Assembly (NCBI GenBank): GCA_020721875.1
Contig: DYLX01000001.1
Location: forward strand, 170,766 to 234,765
Direction of reading: 5' to 3'
Length of the DNA stretch: 64,000 nt
Origin: Leptospira biflexa
GTDB taxonomy: Bacteria > Spirochaetota > Spirochaetia > Treponematales > Rectinemataceae
Shown here: piece after piece, positions 44,760-53,287 of the stretch
Numbering within the stretch: position 1 is the stretch's first letter
Layout of the letters: each line of letters begins with the position of its first letter
Notes under the pieces: generated by a model
Database searches by the model: none
Told to the model about the DNA's origin: nothing
Seen by the model: only the letters and a program-made list of their open reading frames with translations
Program-made: the position numbers and the translations under genes

Positions 44760-45891
44760 AAACAGCCTCCTTCGTTTGATATACCACGGTGCCCGAATGG
44801 AAATCGATCTCGCTGGGCTGATTGCCCATTCCTCTGGATCGAAGGATGTCGAGCACAACGAGCGCGCTGCGGAGCGATTCAGCGTTGAGTCTGAGGGGCA
44901 TTCGCACCGCGGTTTTCATATGCACGGGATAGAGCAAGAGCTCAATGGAATCTCCCGAGATCCTCACCGCTCGTATTTCAGAAAATGCTTTTAAAAGCAC
45001 GGGGGCTTCGCGCTTAATGGAATCGAGGCTCGTAAAAAGCGGCATGAGCGCCTCAGGCATGTGTTGGCCGGGCGTAAATTGCGAGAACTGTATCCCGGAG
45101 ATTACCGGCAGTTCAGGATTCCGCGAATCTTCGGCATCGATCGCCGCGAATGCGATTCCCTCACCGTCGACGAGCACAAGTTTAGTGCCCTGTTCGGAGG
45201 TCACGGCGATTGAGGCGACAGCTGATCGCTCCTGAACATCTATCCCCAGCGTCGATGGCAGAATTCTGTACACCTTCACGTGGGCAACGCGCGGATTCGC
45301 CGCAATCGATCTCTCTATATCGCTTAATTTGAGCGAAAAGAGTCCCTGGTCGCCGATGCCTCCGAGCGAAGAAACTATCGCGTTTTCGGAGAGCGTTTCG
45401 AGTCCGCTGATCCGTACCGATTCAATTTTCGTAAGGCGCGGGAGCGTAATCGCGGAACCAGCCCCAAGCAGACAGATCGCGGTAAGCGCAATGAGGGCGC
45501 GGAGTCCTGTGCGGCGTTTCGGAGGAGCGACTGGCCTCACCGCCTCGCTCAGTTTTTCGGCTGATGTTGAGAGCGAAACAGTCGCAGGAGCGATTCGGCC
45601 CGTAAGTGCTGGCTTTCCGGTCTCTCTCGTCGTGCCAGTTTTGGTAGCCGCGTGGCGCGCGTCGGCTGGCTTCGATGCGCCTCGATCGGGCTGTAGGTGG
45701 AAATTCTGCGTGCGAGCGCTGCTTACCCCCGTCCCGGGCATCGACGTTTCCCGACGTGCGGTTGTGGTGACAATATTCACCGCGTAATTATCTGAAACCG
45801 AGAGGAGCGAGCGTGTTCTCTGCGGTTCTTTTTGCGCTGTTTGAGCCTTAGTCTCTTGAGTTTTAAACTCTTTCGCAATAATTTCAGTCAT
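44752..45891 (-). CDS. ftsQ: Cell division protein FtsQ/DivIB
   Basis: Bitopic septation protein, 379 residues from the ATG with GGGAG before it. A long cytoplasmic tail of about 130 residues, rich in Thr/Ala/Arg/Lys, precedes one transmembrane helix (LRALIALTAICLLGAGSAI). A POTRA domain follows (IESVRISGLETLSENAIVSSL), then the FtsQ beta domain. The tail is much longer than in E. coli. It overlaps ftsW by eight bases. Confidence 0.85.
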   Translation of the reverse strand: MTEIIAKEFKTQETKAQTAQKEPQRTRSLLSVSDNYAVNIVTTTARRETSMPGTGVSSARTQNFHLQPDRGASKPADARHAATKTGTTRETGKPALTGRIAPATVSLSTSAEKLSEAVRPVAPPKRRTGLRALIALTAICLLGAGSAITLPRLTKIESVRISGLETLSENAIVSSLGGIGDQGLFSLKLSDIERSIAANPRVAHVKVYRILPSTLGIDVQERSAVASIAVTSEQGTKLVLVDGEGIAFAAIDAEDSRNPELPVISGIQFSQFTPGQHMPEALMPLFTSLDSIKREAPVLLKAFSEIRAVRISGDSIELLLYPVHMKTAVRMPLRLNAESLRSALVVLDILRSRGMGNQPSEIDFHSGTVVYQTKEAVSG

Positions 45892-47053
45892 GAACCGCTC
45901 CCATTGCCTCACGCACGCCTTTGTAACGCGCGGGGTTTGAACTGTCGCGCACGAGATTGATGAGAATACCGCAGGAAAGAGCGCTCATGAGCATCGCCGA
46001 ACCACCGGATGAGAAGAATGGCAGCGCAAGCCCCGTGGTCGGCATAACGCCTGTGACAACTGCGAGATTGAGCAGCACCTGCAAGGATAAAAGCGTAATG
46101 AGCCCGAAGCCTGCAAGTCTTGTGAAGTAGTCCGCACTGGAGAGCTTCGAGCCAGCCCTGAATAGAATAAAGGTCCAGAGCGCCATCACGACAACCACGC
46201 CGAGAAAACCAGTCTCTTCGACAAAGGCGGCGAAGATGAAATCCGACTGTACTTCGGGTATGGAGCTGATCTTGAGATTTCCGAGGCCAATCCCCTTACC
46301 GAAGAGGCCACCCGACTGAATCGCACGCAGCGCGCTGTATATCTGGTAGTTGATCGTCTGCACATGGTGTCCCGGCATCAGGTAGCCGACGAGGCGCTGC
46401 ACGCGGTACTGTGACGAGAAGATCATGAGCGCGCCATAGAGCAGCATAAAGAAGCTCAGACTTCCGATAAAGACGAGGGGAGTTCCCGCCAAGAAGAGCA
46501 TGGCGAGCGCGATTGCAAGCACGAGAATCGAAGTAGAGAAATCTTGCTGCAAGAAAATAAGCACCGCGGCGATCGCCACCATCACGAGCGCCGGGATGGT
46601 CGTCATTCCCGACTCTACGACACTCTCTTTTCTGCTGTCCAAAAACGAGGCAAGGTAAAGTACCATCAGCGGTTTCCAGATTTCAGAAGGCTGGAACATA
46701 AAGGATCCCAGCATGATCCACCGGTGCGCATTGTTGAGAGTGACCCCAAGCGGGGTGGCGATCGGGAGTGCGAGACCGACGAGCCCAATAACAATCGCGA
46801 ATGGCAGCAATGCGCGCAGAAACTGCATTGGCATGAGCGTAACCGCTACCAGGCACAGCATCGAGATCGTATAGAGGATGAACTGCTTTCCAATGATCGA
46901 GAAGGGACCGCCATTACGAATCGCGAATCCAATCGATCCTGACCACAGTGCGAAAAGCCCCACGAGTGACACGACGAGAATGGCCCCGATGAGATGCCAG
47001 TCTACGCCCTGTCGTTCGATCCGTAGAGTCTTCACACCGATTTTTCTGTTCAT
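45884..47053 (-). CDS. ftsW: Septal peptidoglycan polymerase FtsW
   Basis: Multi-pass SEDS-family glycosyltransferase, 389 residues with about ten hydrophobic helices. Conserved pieces: PSEIWKPLMVLYLASFL, LIFLQQDFSTSILV, GKGIGLGNLKISSIPEVQSDF and GLALPFFSSGGSAMLMSAL. The catalytic Asp is in QQDFST. The cluster lacks an ftsI gene next to it, so its transpeptidase partner must be elsewhere. Confidence 0.95.
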   Translation of the reverse strand: MNRKIGVKTLRIERQGVDWHLIGAILVVSLVGLFALWSGSIGFAIRNGGPFSIIGKQFILYTISMLCLVAVTLMPMQFLRALLPFAIVIGLVGLALPIATPLGVTLNNAHRWIMLGSFMFQPSEIWKPLMVLYLASFLDSRKESVVESGMTTIPALVMVAIAAVLIFLQQDFSTSILVLAIALAMLFLAGTPLVFIGSLSFFMLLYGALMIFSSQYRVQRLVGYLMPGHHVQTINYQIYSALRAIQSGGLFGKGIGLGNLKISSIPEVQSDFIFAAFVEETGFLGVVVVMALWTFILFRAGSKLSSADYFTRLAGFGLITLLSLQVLLNLAVVTGVMPTTGLALPFFSSGGSAMLMSALSCGILINLVRDSSNPARYKGVREAMGAVHD

Positions 47054-47065
47054 CGTCTCACTTCC

Positions 47066-48148
47066 TCACTGTATCTTCAATGTCGAGAGGGCCAGCAGCG
47101 CAAAGATTCCGCCCAGAATCCAGAATCGCACGACAACCTTTGTTTCTTTCTGACCCTTGAGCTCAAAGTGGTGGTGCAAGGGCGCCATCTTGAAGAGCCG
47201 TTTGCCCTTAGTAAGCTTGAAGTACATCACCTGGAGCATGACCGAACCGAGTTCCATCACAAACACGCCACCAATTACGAGGAGAAGTATTTCCTTTTTC
47301 ACCATGAGCGAGAGCACACCGAGCACACCGCCAAGCGAGAGCGACCCCGCATCGCCCATGAACACCTCGGCAGGATGGGCGTTGAACCACAGAAAACCGA
47401 CACAGGCCCCGAGCAGCGCGAAGTTGAAGACCGTCAGCTCGCTCGCCTGCTTGATGTAGGGCACTCCAAGATACTGCGACCAATCCGCGCGTCCAGTGAC
47501 GTAGGTCAGCACGGAAAAGGCGAGCAGCGCGAAGATCACGAGCCCCGAGGCGAGACCATCGAGGCCGTCGGTGATATTCACCGCGTTCGACCACGCGGTG
47601 ACATAGATCATGGCGATCGGGAGCCAGAACACACCGAGGTCGATGATGTGGACTTTAAAGAAGGGAAGATAGAGCTTTGTGGCCGTCGGACCCGTTGCCC
47701 TGTAGATGGCGTAGGCCGCCGCACCCGAAACGATGAACTGGAGTAGGAGCTTTTGGATCGCCGAGAGCCCATCTGAGCTGTGTTTCTTGATCTTGAGCAG
47801 ATCATCCATCGCCCCGATGAGGCCGAAACCGAGCAGCGAGCCAAGGGCGATCCAGCTGTACTCGCTCTTGACATCGACCCAGAGCACAACCGACACCAGC
47901 ACGGAGAGGATGATAAGAATGCCACCCATCGTGGGCGTCCCCGTTTTGACAAAGTGAGTCTGAGGGCCGTCGGTACGGATCGACTGACCAAACTTGAGCA
48001 CACGCAGACGCTCGATAAGCCATGGACCGATAAGGTAGCTGATCACGAGGGCCGTAACCGCGGCGTAGGCGGATCTGAAGGTGAGATACCTGAAGATATT
48101 GAATGGGGTAAAATATTTGATGAGCGGCATTAACAATTCACGAAGCAT
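47066..48148 (-). CDS. mraY: Phospho-N-acetylmuramoyl-pentapeptide transferase MraY
   Basis: Makes lipid I from UDP-MurNAc-pentapeptide and undecaprenyl phosphate. 360 residues with about ten transmembrane helices. The catalytic motifs are IGAMDDLLKIKK, NAVNITDGLDGLASG, FMGDAGSLSLGG, and APLHHHFELKG. The ATG at 48148 is chosen by GGAAGG upstream and overlaps murF by 11 bases. Confidence 0.95.
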   Translation of the reverse strand: MLRELLMPLIKYFTPFNIFRYLTFRSAYAAVTALVISYLIGPWLIERLRVLKFGQSIRTDGPQTHFVKTGTPTMGGILIILSVLVSVVLWVDVKSEYSWIALGSLLGFGLIGAMDDLLKIKKHSSDGLSAIQKLLLQFIVSGAAAYAIYRATGPTATKLYLPFFKVHIIDLGVFWLPIAMIYVTAWSNAVNITDGLDGLASGLVIFALLAFSVLTYVTGRADWSQYLGVPYIKQASELTVFNFALLGACVGFLWFNAHPAEVFMGDAGSLSLGGVLGVLSLMVKKEILLLVIGGVFVMELGSVMLQVMYFKLTKGKRLFKMAPLHHHFELKGQKETKVVVRFWILGGIFALLALSTLKIQ

Positions 48149-49607
48149 GTGGACCTTCCTTTTCCCGTGCCGATTGAGGCAGGAACCCCGCACTTTCAAG
48201 TTCGGGAATAAGCCTCTCTAGCTCCATGGCACGCGATCCTTTTATAAGCACGAGGTCGCCCGTATGTATAAAAGTACGGAGCGCGGCGCTGAGCTCCGCA
48301 AAATCGCTGGTGCGCAGTAGCGTGCCTGAAAACCCTTCTGTCTTGAGTTGCTCTTCTGCCGCGATCATCTCATCGCCAAAAAGGAAGATCGCGCTGGGTG
48401 CCGCGCGGCCTGCAATGGTCCCTAGCTCACGGTGCGCACGTACACTCTCTTCGCCGAGTTCGCGCATGGAGCCAAGCACCATAATCTTTCTACCTTGGCT
48501 GGGTATTTCTCGGAAAAATTCAATTGCAGAGGCAACACTGTCTGGGTTGGCGTTGTAGTAGTCCTGCATCACAATGATTGCGCCTTCGCGGATTTCGGAG
48601 CGCCCAAAGAGTGCCTTTACACCCGAAAGTCCATGCGCAACCGCAGGCGGATCGAGATTCAATACATTCGCCACCGAGAGCGCAGCGCAGGCGTTGAGAA
48701 AGTTGTGTTTTCCAGGAAGTACGAAATCGATGTGCTGCCCCTTCCATTCGATGTTCCAGCCACGCATCCCAAGGTTTTCGATTGCGCCTAAACCTTCCGT
48801 ACTCCTGAGGCCGAAAAAGGAAACATGTCCGCGCGCCTTCGAGCTTAAAAAATTCCGGTACTCGTCGTCTTCCCAAATGAAGGCATGCTGTGTGCCGTCA
48901 AAGTGCGAAAATATCCGGCTCTTTTCGTGTGCGATACCATCGCGCGAGCCAAAAATGCCCAGGTGTGCCGTTCCGATGTTCGTAATAACCACAATCTGCG
49001 GCTCATACATACGCGCGAGCTCGTCCATCTCGCCCCTACGGTTGATTCCCATCTCAAAAACGCCGACCTCATGCGTTGGCCTGATATCGAAGAGCGCCAA
49101 CGCGAGGCCAATATCCGAGTTGAGGTTGCCGGGGCTCATCGCGACCGCGCCTTCGGGGTAGGAGGTTGAGAGTACCGCGCCGATACACTCTTTTGTCGTA
49201 GTCTTTCCGCTCGAACCTGTAACGCCGATGCGCAGCATTGAGTGGCGCATGCGGTGCTCACGAGCCGCTTCCTGGAGCGCTGCGAGTGGTGAGTCGACAA
49301 ACACGATTCCCACATCGCTAGCGCGCGCTTGATCCCGTACCGCATTGAGCACAGCATCCTTCTGATCGATGTCGACGAGGAGTGCGCTGGCTCCCGCCAT
49401 TACCGCCTCGCGGAGGTAGCGGTGGCCATCGGTACGTTCGCCTGCGAGTGCAACAAAGAGGCTCCCTGGCCTCACTGCGCGAGAATCCACCACCACCGAT
49501 GAAATAATCGCCTCAAGATTGCCTCGACAGGTACCACCAACGATCCCCGCGAGCTCTTCTGTCGAAAAAAGGCGCGCCTGTGTGGAGGCACCAAGGTTAT
49601 TTTCCAT
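48138..49607 (-). CDS. murF: UDP-MurNAc-tripeptide-D-Ala-D-Ala ligase MurF
   Basis: Adds D-Ala-D-Ala to the wall precursor. 489 residues in three domains: the N-terminal UDP-binding part (VDSRAVRPGSLFVAL), the ATPase with GVTGSSGKTTTKECIGAVL, and the C-terminal ligase domain with DYYNANPDSVASAI. It overlaps ftsL by 11 bases and mraY by 11 bases. Confidence 0.95.
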   Translation of the reverse strand: MENNLGASTQARLFSTEELAGIVGGTCRGNLEAIISSVVVDSRAVRPGSLFVALAGERTDGHRYLREAVMAGASALLVDIDQKDAVLNAVRDQARASDVGIVFVDSPLAALQEAAREHRMRHSMLRIGVTGSSGKTTTKECIGAVLSTSYPEGAVAMSPGNLNSDIGLALALFDIRPTHEVGVFEMGINRRGEMDELARMYEPQIVVITNIGTAHLGIFGSRDGIAHEKSRIFSHFDGTQHAFIWEDDEYRNFLSSKARGHVSFFGLRSTEGLGAIENLGMRGWNIEWKGQHIDFVLPGKHNFLNACAALSVANVLNLDPPAVAHGLSGVKALFGRSEIREGAIIVMQDYYNANPDSVASAIEFFREIPSQGRKIMVLGSMRELGEESVRAHRELGTIAGRAAPSAIFLFGDEMIAAEEQLKTEGFSGTLLRTSDFAELSAALRTFIHTGDLVLIKGSRAMELERLIPELESAGFLPQSAREKEGPHAS

Positions 49608-49899
49608 GGCCGAGTCCCTCTTGAGGCGACATTCCCAGAATATCCGTCACAATGATCCGCTGTTCCGGTGTCGCGATCTGCATACCGCTGCGAAGCGCGG
49701 CCTTCTCCACGCGCTCCATGTTTGAGAGTTTCGAAATATTCGCGTCCAGCTCTTTGCCTGTTTTGATCATATCCATTTCTGTGCGCTCGAGCGCGAGTAC
49801 CGATATCCTGAGCGCGGTATAGCGCGTTGTCTGGAACACAAGGCCAATGAAGAAAAGGCAGGTGATGATGGCCATGATCCAAAATCGACGGGAGTTCAT
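49597..49899 (-). CDS. ftsL: FtsL-like cell division protein
   Basis: A 100-residue bitopic protein: a short basic start, one transmembrane helix (FWIMAIITCLFFIGLVFQTT), then a coiled region (LERTEMDMIKTGKELDANISKL). The sequence is poorly conserved, as usual for FtsL, so the call rests mainly on size, topology and the position between rsmH and murF. It overlaps both neighbours by a few bases. Confidence 0.78.
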   Translation of the reverse strand: MNSRRFWIMAIITCLFFIGLVFQTTRYTALRISVLALERTEMDMIKTGKELDANISKLSNMERVEKAALRSGMQIATPEQRIIVTDILGMSPQEGLGHGK

Positions 49900-50978
49900 G
49901 TTTCCACCTCCCTATCCTGGTCATCAGTCTCATTCCCCCGCTTTCTTCCGCCCTGCCGTGCTGGTTTCGAACGGGCGCGGATGACACGCAACTTTGCCGA
50001 CCGCGAGGGAGGATTTCGTCGGATTTCTTCCTCTGTAGGCTCCTTGGGCTTTTTCCACTCAAGCGAGAACCGCTCACCTCGTGCCATCTCCGCGAAGATA
50101 TGCTTTACGATTCGATCTTCGAGAGAATGAAAACTGATCACCGCGCAGATACCATCGCGCTCGAGGAGGCCGATCGCGCTCCGAATCGCGCGCTCTGCCC
50201 GCCCGAGTTCGTCGTTCACCGCGATGCGAAGGGCCTGAAAGGTGCGCGTAGCCGGATGGAGGCGCCCGTACCGGTACGCAGGAGGCACCGATTCTGCAAT
50301 TATTTCCGCCAGCCTCGCCGCCCGGTGAATGCGCTCCGTGCGACGTGCCGCGACAATTGCCCGCGCGATTCGTCTTGAATAGCGTTCCTCTCCGTAGGTG
50401 TAGATGAGATCGGCGAGCTGCTGTTCAGAATATTTCGCGATTATGTCCGAGGCAGAGAGCGCAGCCTGAGACGAGAATCGCATATCGAGAGGTTCATCTG
50501 CGGTAAAAGAAAAACCTCGTCCTGAGCCCGTAAGCTGATACGTCGAGATTCCCAAATCAAAGAGGATGAATGATGCGCTCACTTTTCCATTGATATCGAG
50601 AAAATGCGCGGCTCGGTCGCCTAAAATTCCCTCTGAACCGCTCACCTCGGGGGAAGCAAGTGCCGCCAGCGCCTCGTCGTAGTACGAGTTCACCACTGCG
50701 AGCCTATCGCCGTAGCGTGAGAGCCGCGCAGAAGATCGCGCGCAGGCTTCGGGGTCGGCATCGATGCCTATGCAGCGCAGTTCCGGATATGTCTCGAGTA
50801 GCGCCTCGGTATGCCCCCCCGCTCCCAACGTACAATCGATCAACAGTCGCAGGTGCTGGACAGAGGCTGCGAGCGCCCGAATCTCATTGAGCATCACAGG
50901 GATATGAAGTGAAAAGTCAAGGTTCTCTGGATTATTAAGATCGGCGGCGATTTGATTTGTCCTGTGCGCTTCTGGCAT
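49896..50978 (-). CDS. rsmH: 16S rRNA m4C1402 methyltransferase RsmH (MraW)
   Basis: SAM-dependent methyltransferase, 360 residues. SAM motif DCTLGAGGHTEALLE, then ILFDLGISTYQLTGSGRGFSF, LHPATRTFQALRIAVNDEL and SFHSLEDRIVK, all characteristic of the family. It has an acidic and basic charged C-terminal tail of about 25 residues. It sits ten bases after mraZ. Confidence 0.96.
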   Translation of the reverse strand: MPEAHRTNQIAADLNNPENLDFSLHIPVMLNEIRALAASVQHLRLLIDCTLGAGGHTEALLETYPELRCIGIDADPEACARSSARLSRYGDRLAVVNSYYDEALAALASPEVSGSEGILGDRAAHFLDINGKVSASFILFDLGISTYQLTGSGRGFSFTADEPLDMRFSSQAALSASDIIAKYSEQQLADLIYTYGEERYSRRIARAIVAARRTERIHRAARLAEIIAESVPPAYRYGRLHPATRTFQALRIAVNDELGRAERAIRSAIGLLERDGICAVISFHSLEDRIVKHIFAEMARGERFSLEWKKPKEPTEEEIRRNPPSRSAKLRVIRARSKPARQGGRKRGNETDDQDREVET

Positions 50979-50988
50979 TCTGGATTCC

Positions 50989-51432
50989 TCACGAGAGCGT
51001 CAGGCCGCCAAGTTCTTCGGCCGCCGATAAGAATTCAGACTGATTGTCAGCCAAATACGAGGCATATCTTTGGCTGTCCCAGATTTCTACATACCGCGAA
51101 ATACCGAGGATAACGCACTCTTTTGAGAGACCAGCCCAATCCCGGAGGCTCTGGGGGATTGAGATTCGGCCGAGCTTATCGACTTCAACTTCCTGGGCGG
51201 GGGCGATGATCCTTCGCTGAATGAGGCGGGACCGAGCCTGGAAGAGGCTCGTGGAGGCCAAAATCCGCTGCGAAAGCTCTTCCCATTCTTCGGGTGTGAA
51301 GAGCCACAGGCAGGTGTCGACACCCTGCGTGAGCACGAGACTGGAAGGCATATCCCCGCGCAACCGCGCGGGAAGCGAGAGCCTCCCCTTCTCATCGAGC
51401 GTGTTCTTGAACTCACCCGTTAACAGTTTCAT
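50989..51432 (-). CDS. mraZ: Division-cluster regulator MraZ
   Basis: A 147-residue DNA-binding protein with two AbrB-like halves, recognised by the paired motifs DEKGRLSLPARLR and DKLGRISIPQSLR. It heads the division and wall cluster and binds repeats in front of its own gene in other bacteria; four such repeats are present here at 51435-51469. The ring-shaped oligomer is expected to control the whole operon. Confidence 0.95.
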   Translation of the reverse strand: MKLLTGEFKNTLDEKGRLSLPARLRGDMPSSLVLTQGVDTCLWLFTPEEWEELSQRILASTSLFQARSRLIQRRIIAPAQEVEVDKLGRISIPQSLRDWAGLSKECVILGISRYVEIWDSQRYASYLADNQSEFLSAAEELGGLTLS

Positions 51433-51434
51433 TT

Positions 51435-51469
51435 TACCACTATTTCCTACAATTTCCCACTATTTCCCA
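51435..51469 (-). promoter_or_regulatory. MraZ-box repeats
   Basis: On the minus strand, reading towards mraZ: TGGGA, TGGGA, TAGGA and TGGTA, each separated by exactly five bases. This is the TGGGN-N5 array known as the MraZ binding site. It lies between the -10 box and the ATG and takes the place of a normal Shine-Dalgarno. Confidence 0.88.
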
Positions 51470-51479
51470 CTCACTTTTC

Positions 51480-51507
51480 ATTTTATGACGATATTTCACG
51501 CTGTCAA
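51480..51507 (-). promoter_or_regulatory. Promoter of the mraZ division cluster
   Basis: Minus-strand TTGACA (51502-51507), 16 bases, TAAAAT (51480-51485). Transcription would start next to the MraZ boxes, so the bound protein could block it. Confidence 0.75.
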
Positions 51508-51619
51508 CAAAACTGTAGAAAAAAGAATCGACAGAAAAAGAAAAATGTGCAATTATAACTACACGCGCGTATAGCATGACGAGATTGTATGGATTCTTCG
51601 CTGTAGAAAGCAATTAGAA

Positions 51620-51861
51620 CTATGAATCGCGATGGTGAGCGAGGACTCTGGCGAAATTTACGGTTTCTTGAAGGGCCACTACCTCTTGAGAGGCTTTGGC
51701 GATATTGGCGAGCGCCTCCGAGTGGATGCGCTTGAGCGCATCGAGCGCTGCGGTGGCCTCTGCGCGTTTAGCAGTACGATTCGCTCAAACCATGGCTCAG
51801 GTTTGCCAAAGAGCGCTCGGAAAAACGCCAAGGAAGGCTCATAATCTGCCACCGCAAACAT
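51620..51861 (-). pseudogene. Small gene with an apparent frameshift
   Basis: After the HD gene stop, a frame from ATG 51861 reads MFAVADYEPSLAFFRALFGK, then PEPWFER. Near 51782 coding-like sequence moves to another frame: NRTAKRAEATAALDALKRIH and onward to NFARVLAHHRDS and a TAG at 51620. Joined by one missing base it gives about 80 residues with a helical C-terminus and codon use like its neighbours. Either it is a recent frameshift, a sequencing error, or a shifted reading. The family is unknown. Confidence 0.45.
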
Positions 51862-51866
51862 CCTGT

Positions 51867-53120
51867 TTAACCTAGCAGCGCTTCGACCAGGGCACCGATA
51901 TTCTTGTACTTAACACCCGTTTGCGGGCTAATGTACACGCGGATCGTTCTAAGCGCCGTTGATACACGCTGCACCGTCAATGGCTGGAAGAGTGTCGAAC
52001 GTTTATCAAAGGCCTCGAAATAATCATCAATTTTAACCATGAGATCGGTTTCGAGCTTGATATGCTCGGGTATATCTATGACGACATCGTTCTCGGACAA
52101 ATCTGCCGCCTGTGCGAGAGTGCTCTCCGCCTCAACACGCTTACTTATGTCAAGAAGGGCGGTATGCAGTGGATTCGACTCGACGAAGGGGTGCTCCGCC
52201 GCGAGCTTGAAAATGCGCTTTTCTTCCGCGTCTCGCGCGAGTTTGAAGGCTGGAAATTTATTGTGGTTCAAGAGCCGCCCGAAGCTCGTATCGTCGAGAC
52301 CATAAAGATTGGTGGTTTGAATTACCCCGCTTGCCAGACCGAGGTAGACTGCCTTTCTCACCATGGCGGTCGCTGCCCGTACCGTGGGGTGCCAGTACAC
52401 CGATCGGTACATCTGGTATTTCGCAAAAATCAGCGCCTCAATGCTCATCTCACCCTTCATGTCGATGGCAAGCTTATCGTCGTGTACCACAAGGCGGCGC
52501 ATGATGTAGTCGGCGTCCTGAATGCCATAAGGTACCCCGCAGTAGAATGCGTCGCGTGTGAGATAGTCGATTTTGTCGGGGTCGAGGACACCCGAGAGAA
52601 AGGATCGAAAAAGAAGAGTCTCTCTGCTCTCCCCTGCTGACCTGTCGGGATCGATGATCGCTGCGGTCTGGTCGGGATCCGCGCCGCATTCGGTAACATA
52701 CTGACGGAGGGGCTCGGTGATGAGCATGTCACCCGCAAGCGTCTCGTGGCGCATAAGGGGAAGATCTTTGAGCGAGTGTGCGTAGGGGAAGTGGCCTATA
52801 TCATGGCAGAGGGCCGCGACAAGGAAGGAGCGCAGGCCGGTCTTCGACACAAAATCGATCTCACCCTTCTCCACGAGCGCGAGTGCCATGCGGCGCGCAA
52901 TGTGGTACACGCCGAGACTGTGCGCCTTGCGTGTGTGCGTCGCGCCAGGATAGACGAGCGCGACGGGGCCGAGCTGGCGAATTCTGTCCAGAACCATGAA
53001 GGTTTTCGATTGGAAGAGAGCATGGAGCGAACTGTCCATGTGCACATCGCCCCACACCGGATCCCGCACCACCACATCGAAGCGGTGCAGGAGAGCATTC
53101 AAAAGTAGTATTTCCGACAT
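51867..53120 (-). CDS. HD-domain phosphohydrolase (dGTPase/SAMHD1-like)
   Basis: A 417-residue metal-dependent phosphohydrolase. The HD signature is spread over THTRKAHSLGVYHIARRMAL and ALCHDIGHFPYAHSL, with the later Asp in SGVLDPDKIDYLTRDAFYCG. This arrangement fits the dGTP triphosphohydrolase-like branch, but the actual substrate is unknown. The gene is upstream of the frameshifted small gene and divergent from the methyltransferase. Confidence 0.85.
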   Translation of the reverse strand: MSEILLLNALLHRFDVVVRDPVWGDVHMDSSLHALFQSKTFMVLDRIRQLGPVALVYPGATHTRKAHSLGVYHIARRMALALVEKGEIDFVSKTGLRSFLVAALCHDIGHFPYAHSLKDLPLMRHETLAGDMLITEPLRQYVTECGADPDQTAAIIDPDRSAGESRETLLFRSFLSGVLDPDKIDYLTRDAFYCGVPYGIQDADYIMRRLVVHDDKLAIDMKGEMSIEALIFAKYQMYRSVYWHPTVRAATAMVRKAVYLGLASGVIQTTNLYGLDDTSFGRLLNHNKFPAFKLARDAEEKRIFKLAAEHPFVESNPLHTALLDISKRVEAESTLAQAADLSENDVVIDIPEHIKLETDLMVKIDDYFEAFDKRSTLFQPLTVQRVSTALRTIRVYISPQTGVKYKNIGALVEALLG

Positions 53121-53141
53121 GAGCGCCCCTCATTTCATAAT

Positions 53142-53179
53142 CTGTCGCAGAACAAATTGTAGCAAGCGAAGTGCGACAG
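53142..53179. promoter_or_regulatory. Inverted repeat between divergent genes
   Basis: CTGTCGCA (53142-53149) and TGCGACAG (53172-53179), spaced by 22 bases, flank a TACAAT -10-like element of the HD gene. A third partial copy (GCGACAG) is at 53207-53213. An operator is plausible; the binding protein is unknown. Confidence 0.35.
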
Positions 53180-53287
53180 GTACAGCGCGGCGTCAGAGGT
53201 TGCTCTATGGTATGCAGCGACAGAGGGCGCTCTATATGGCATGATGCCCGCGTTGACCAAGGCGGCATCTATCGTCCATGATGTCCT

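Noticed and set aside
51632..51844. A 70-codon open frame on the plus strand
   Set aside because: The minus strand at the same place has better coding character as a frameshifted gene. The plus frame has no ribosome site.
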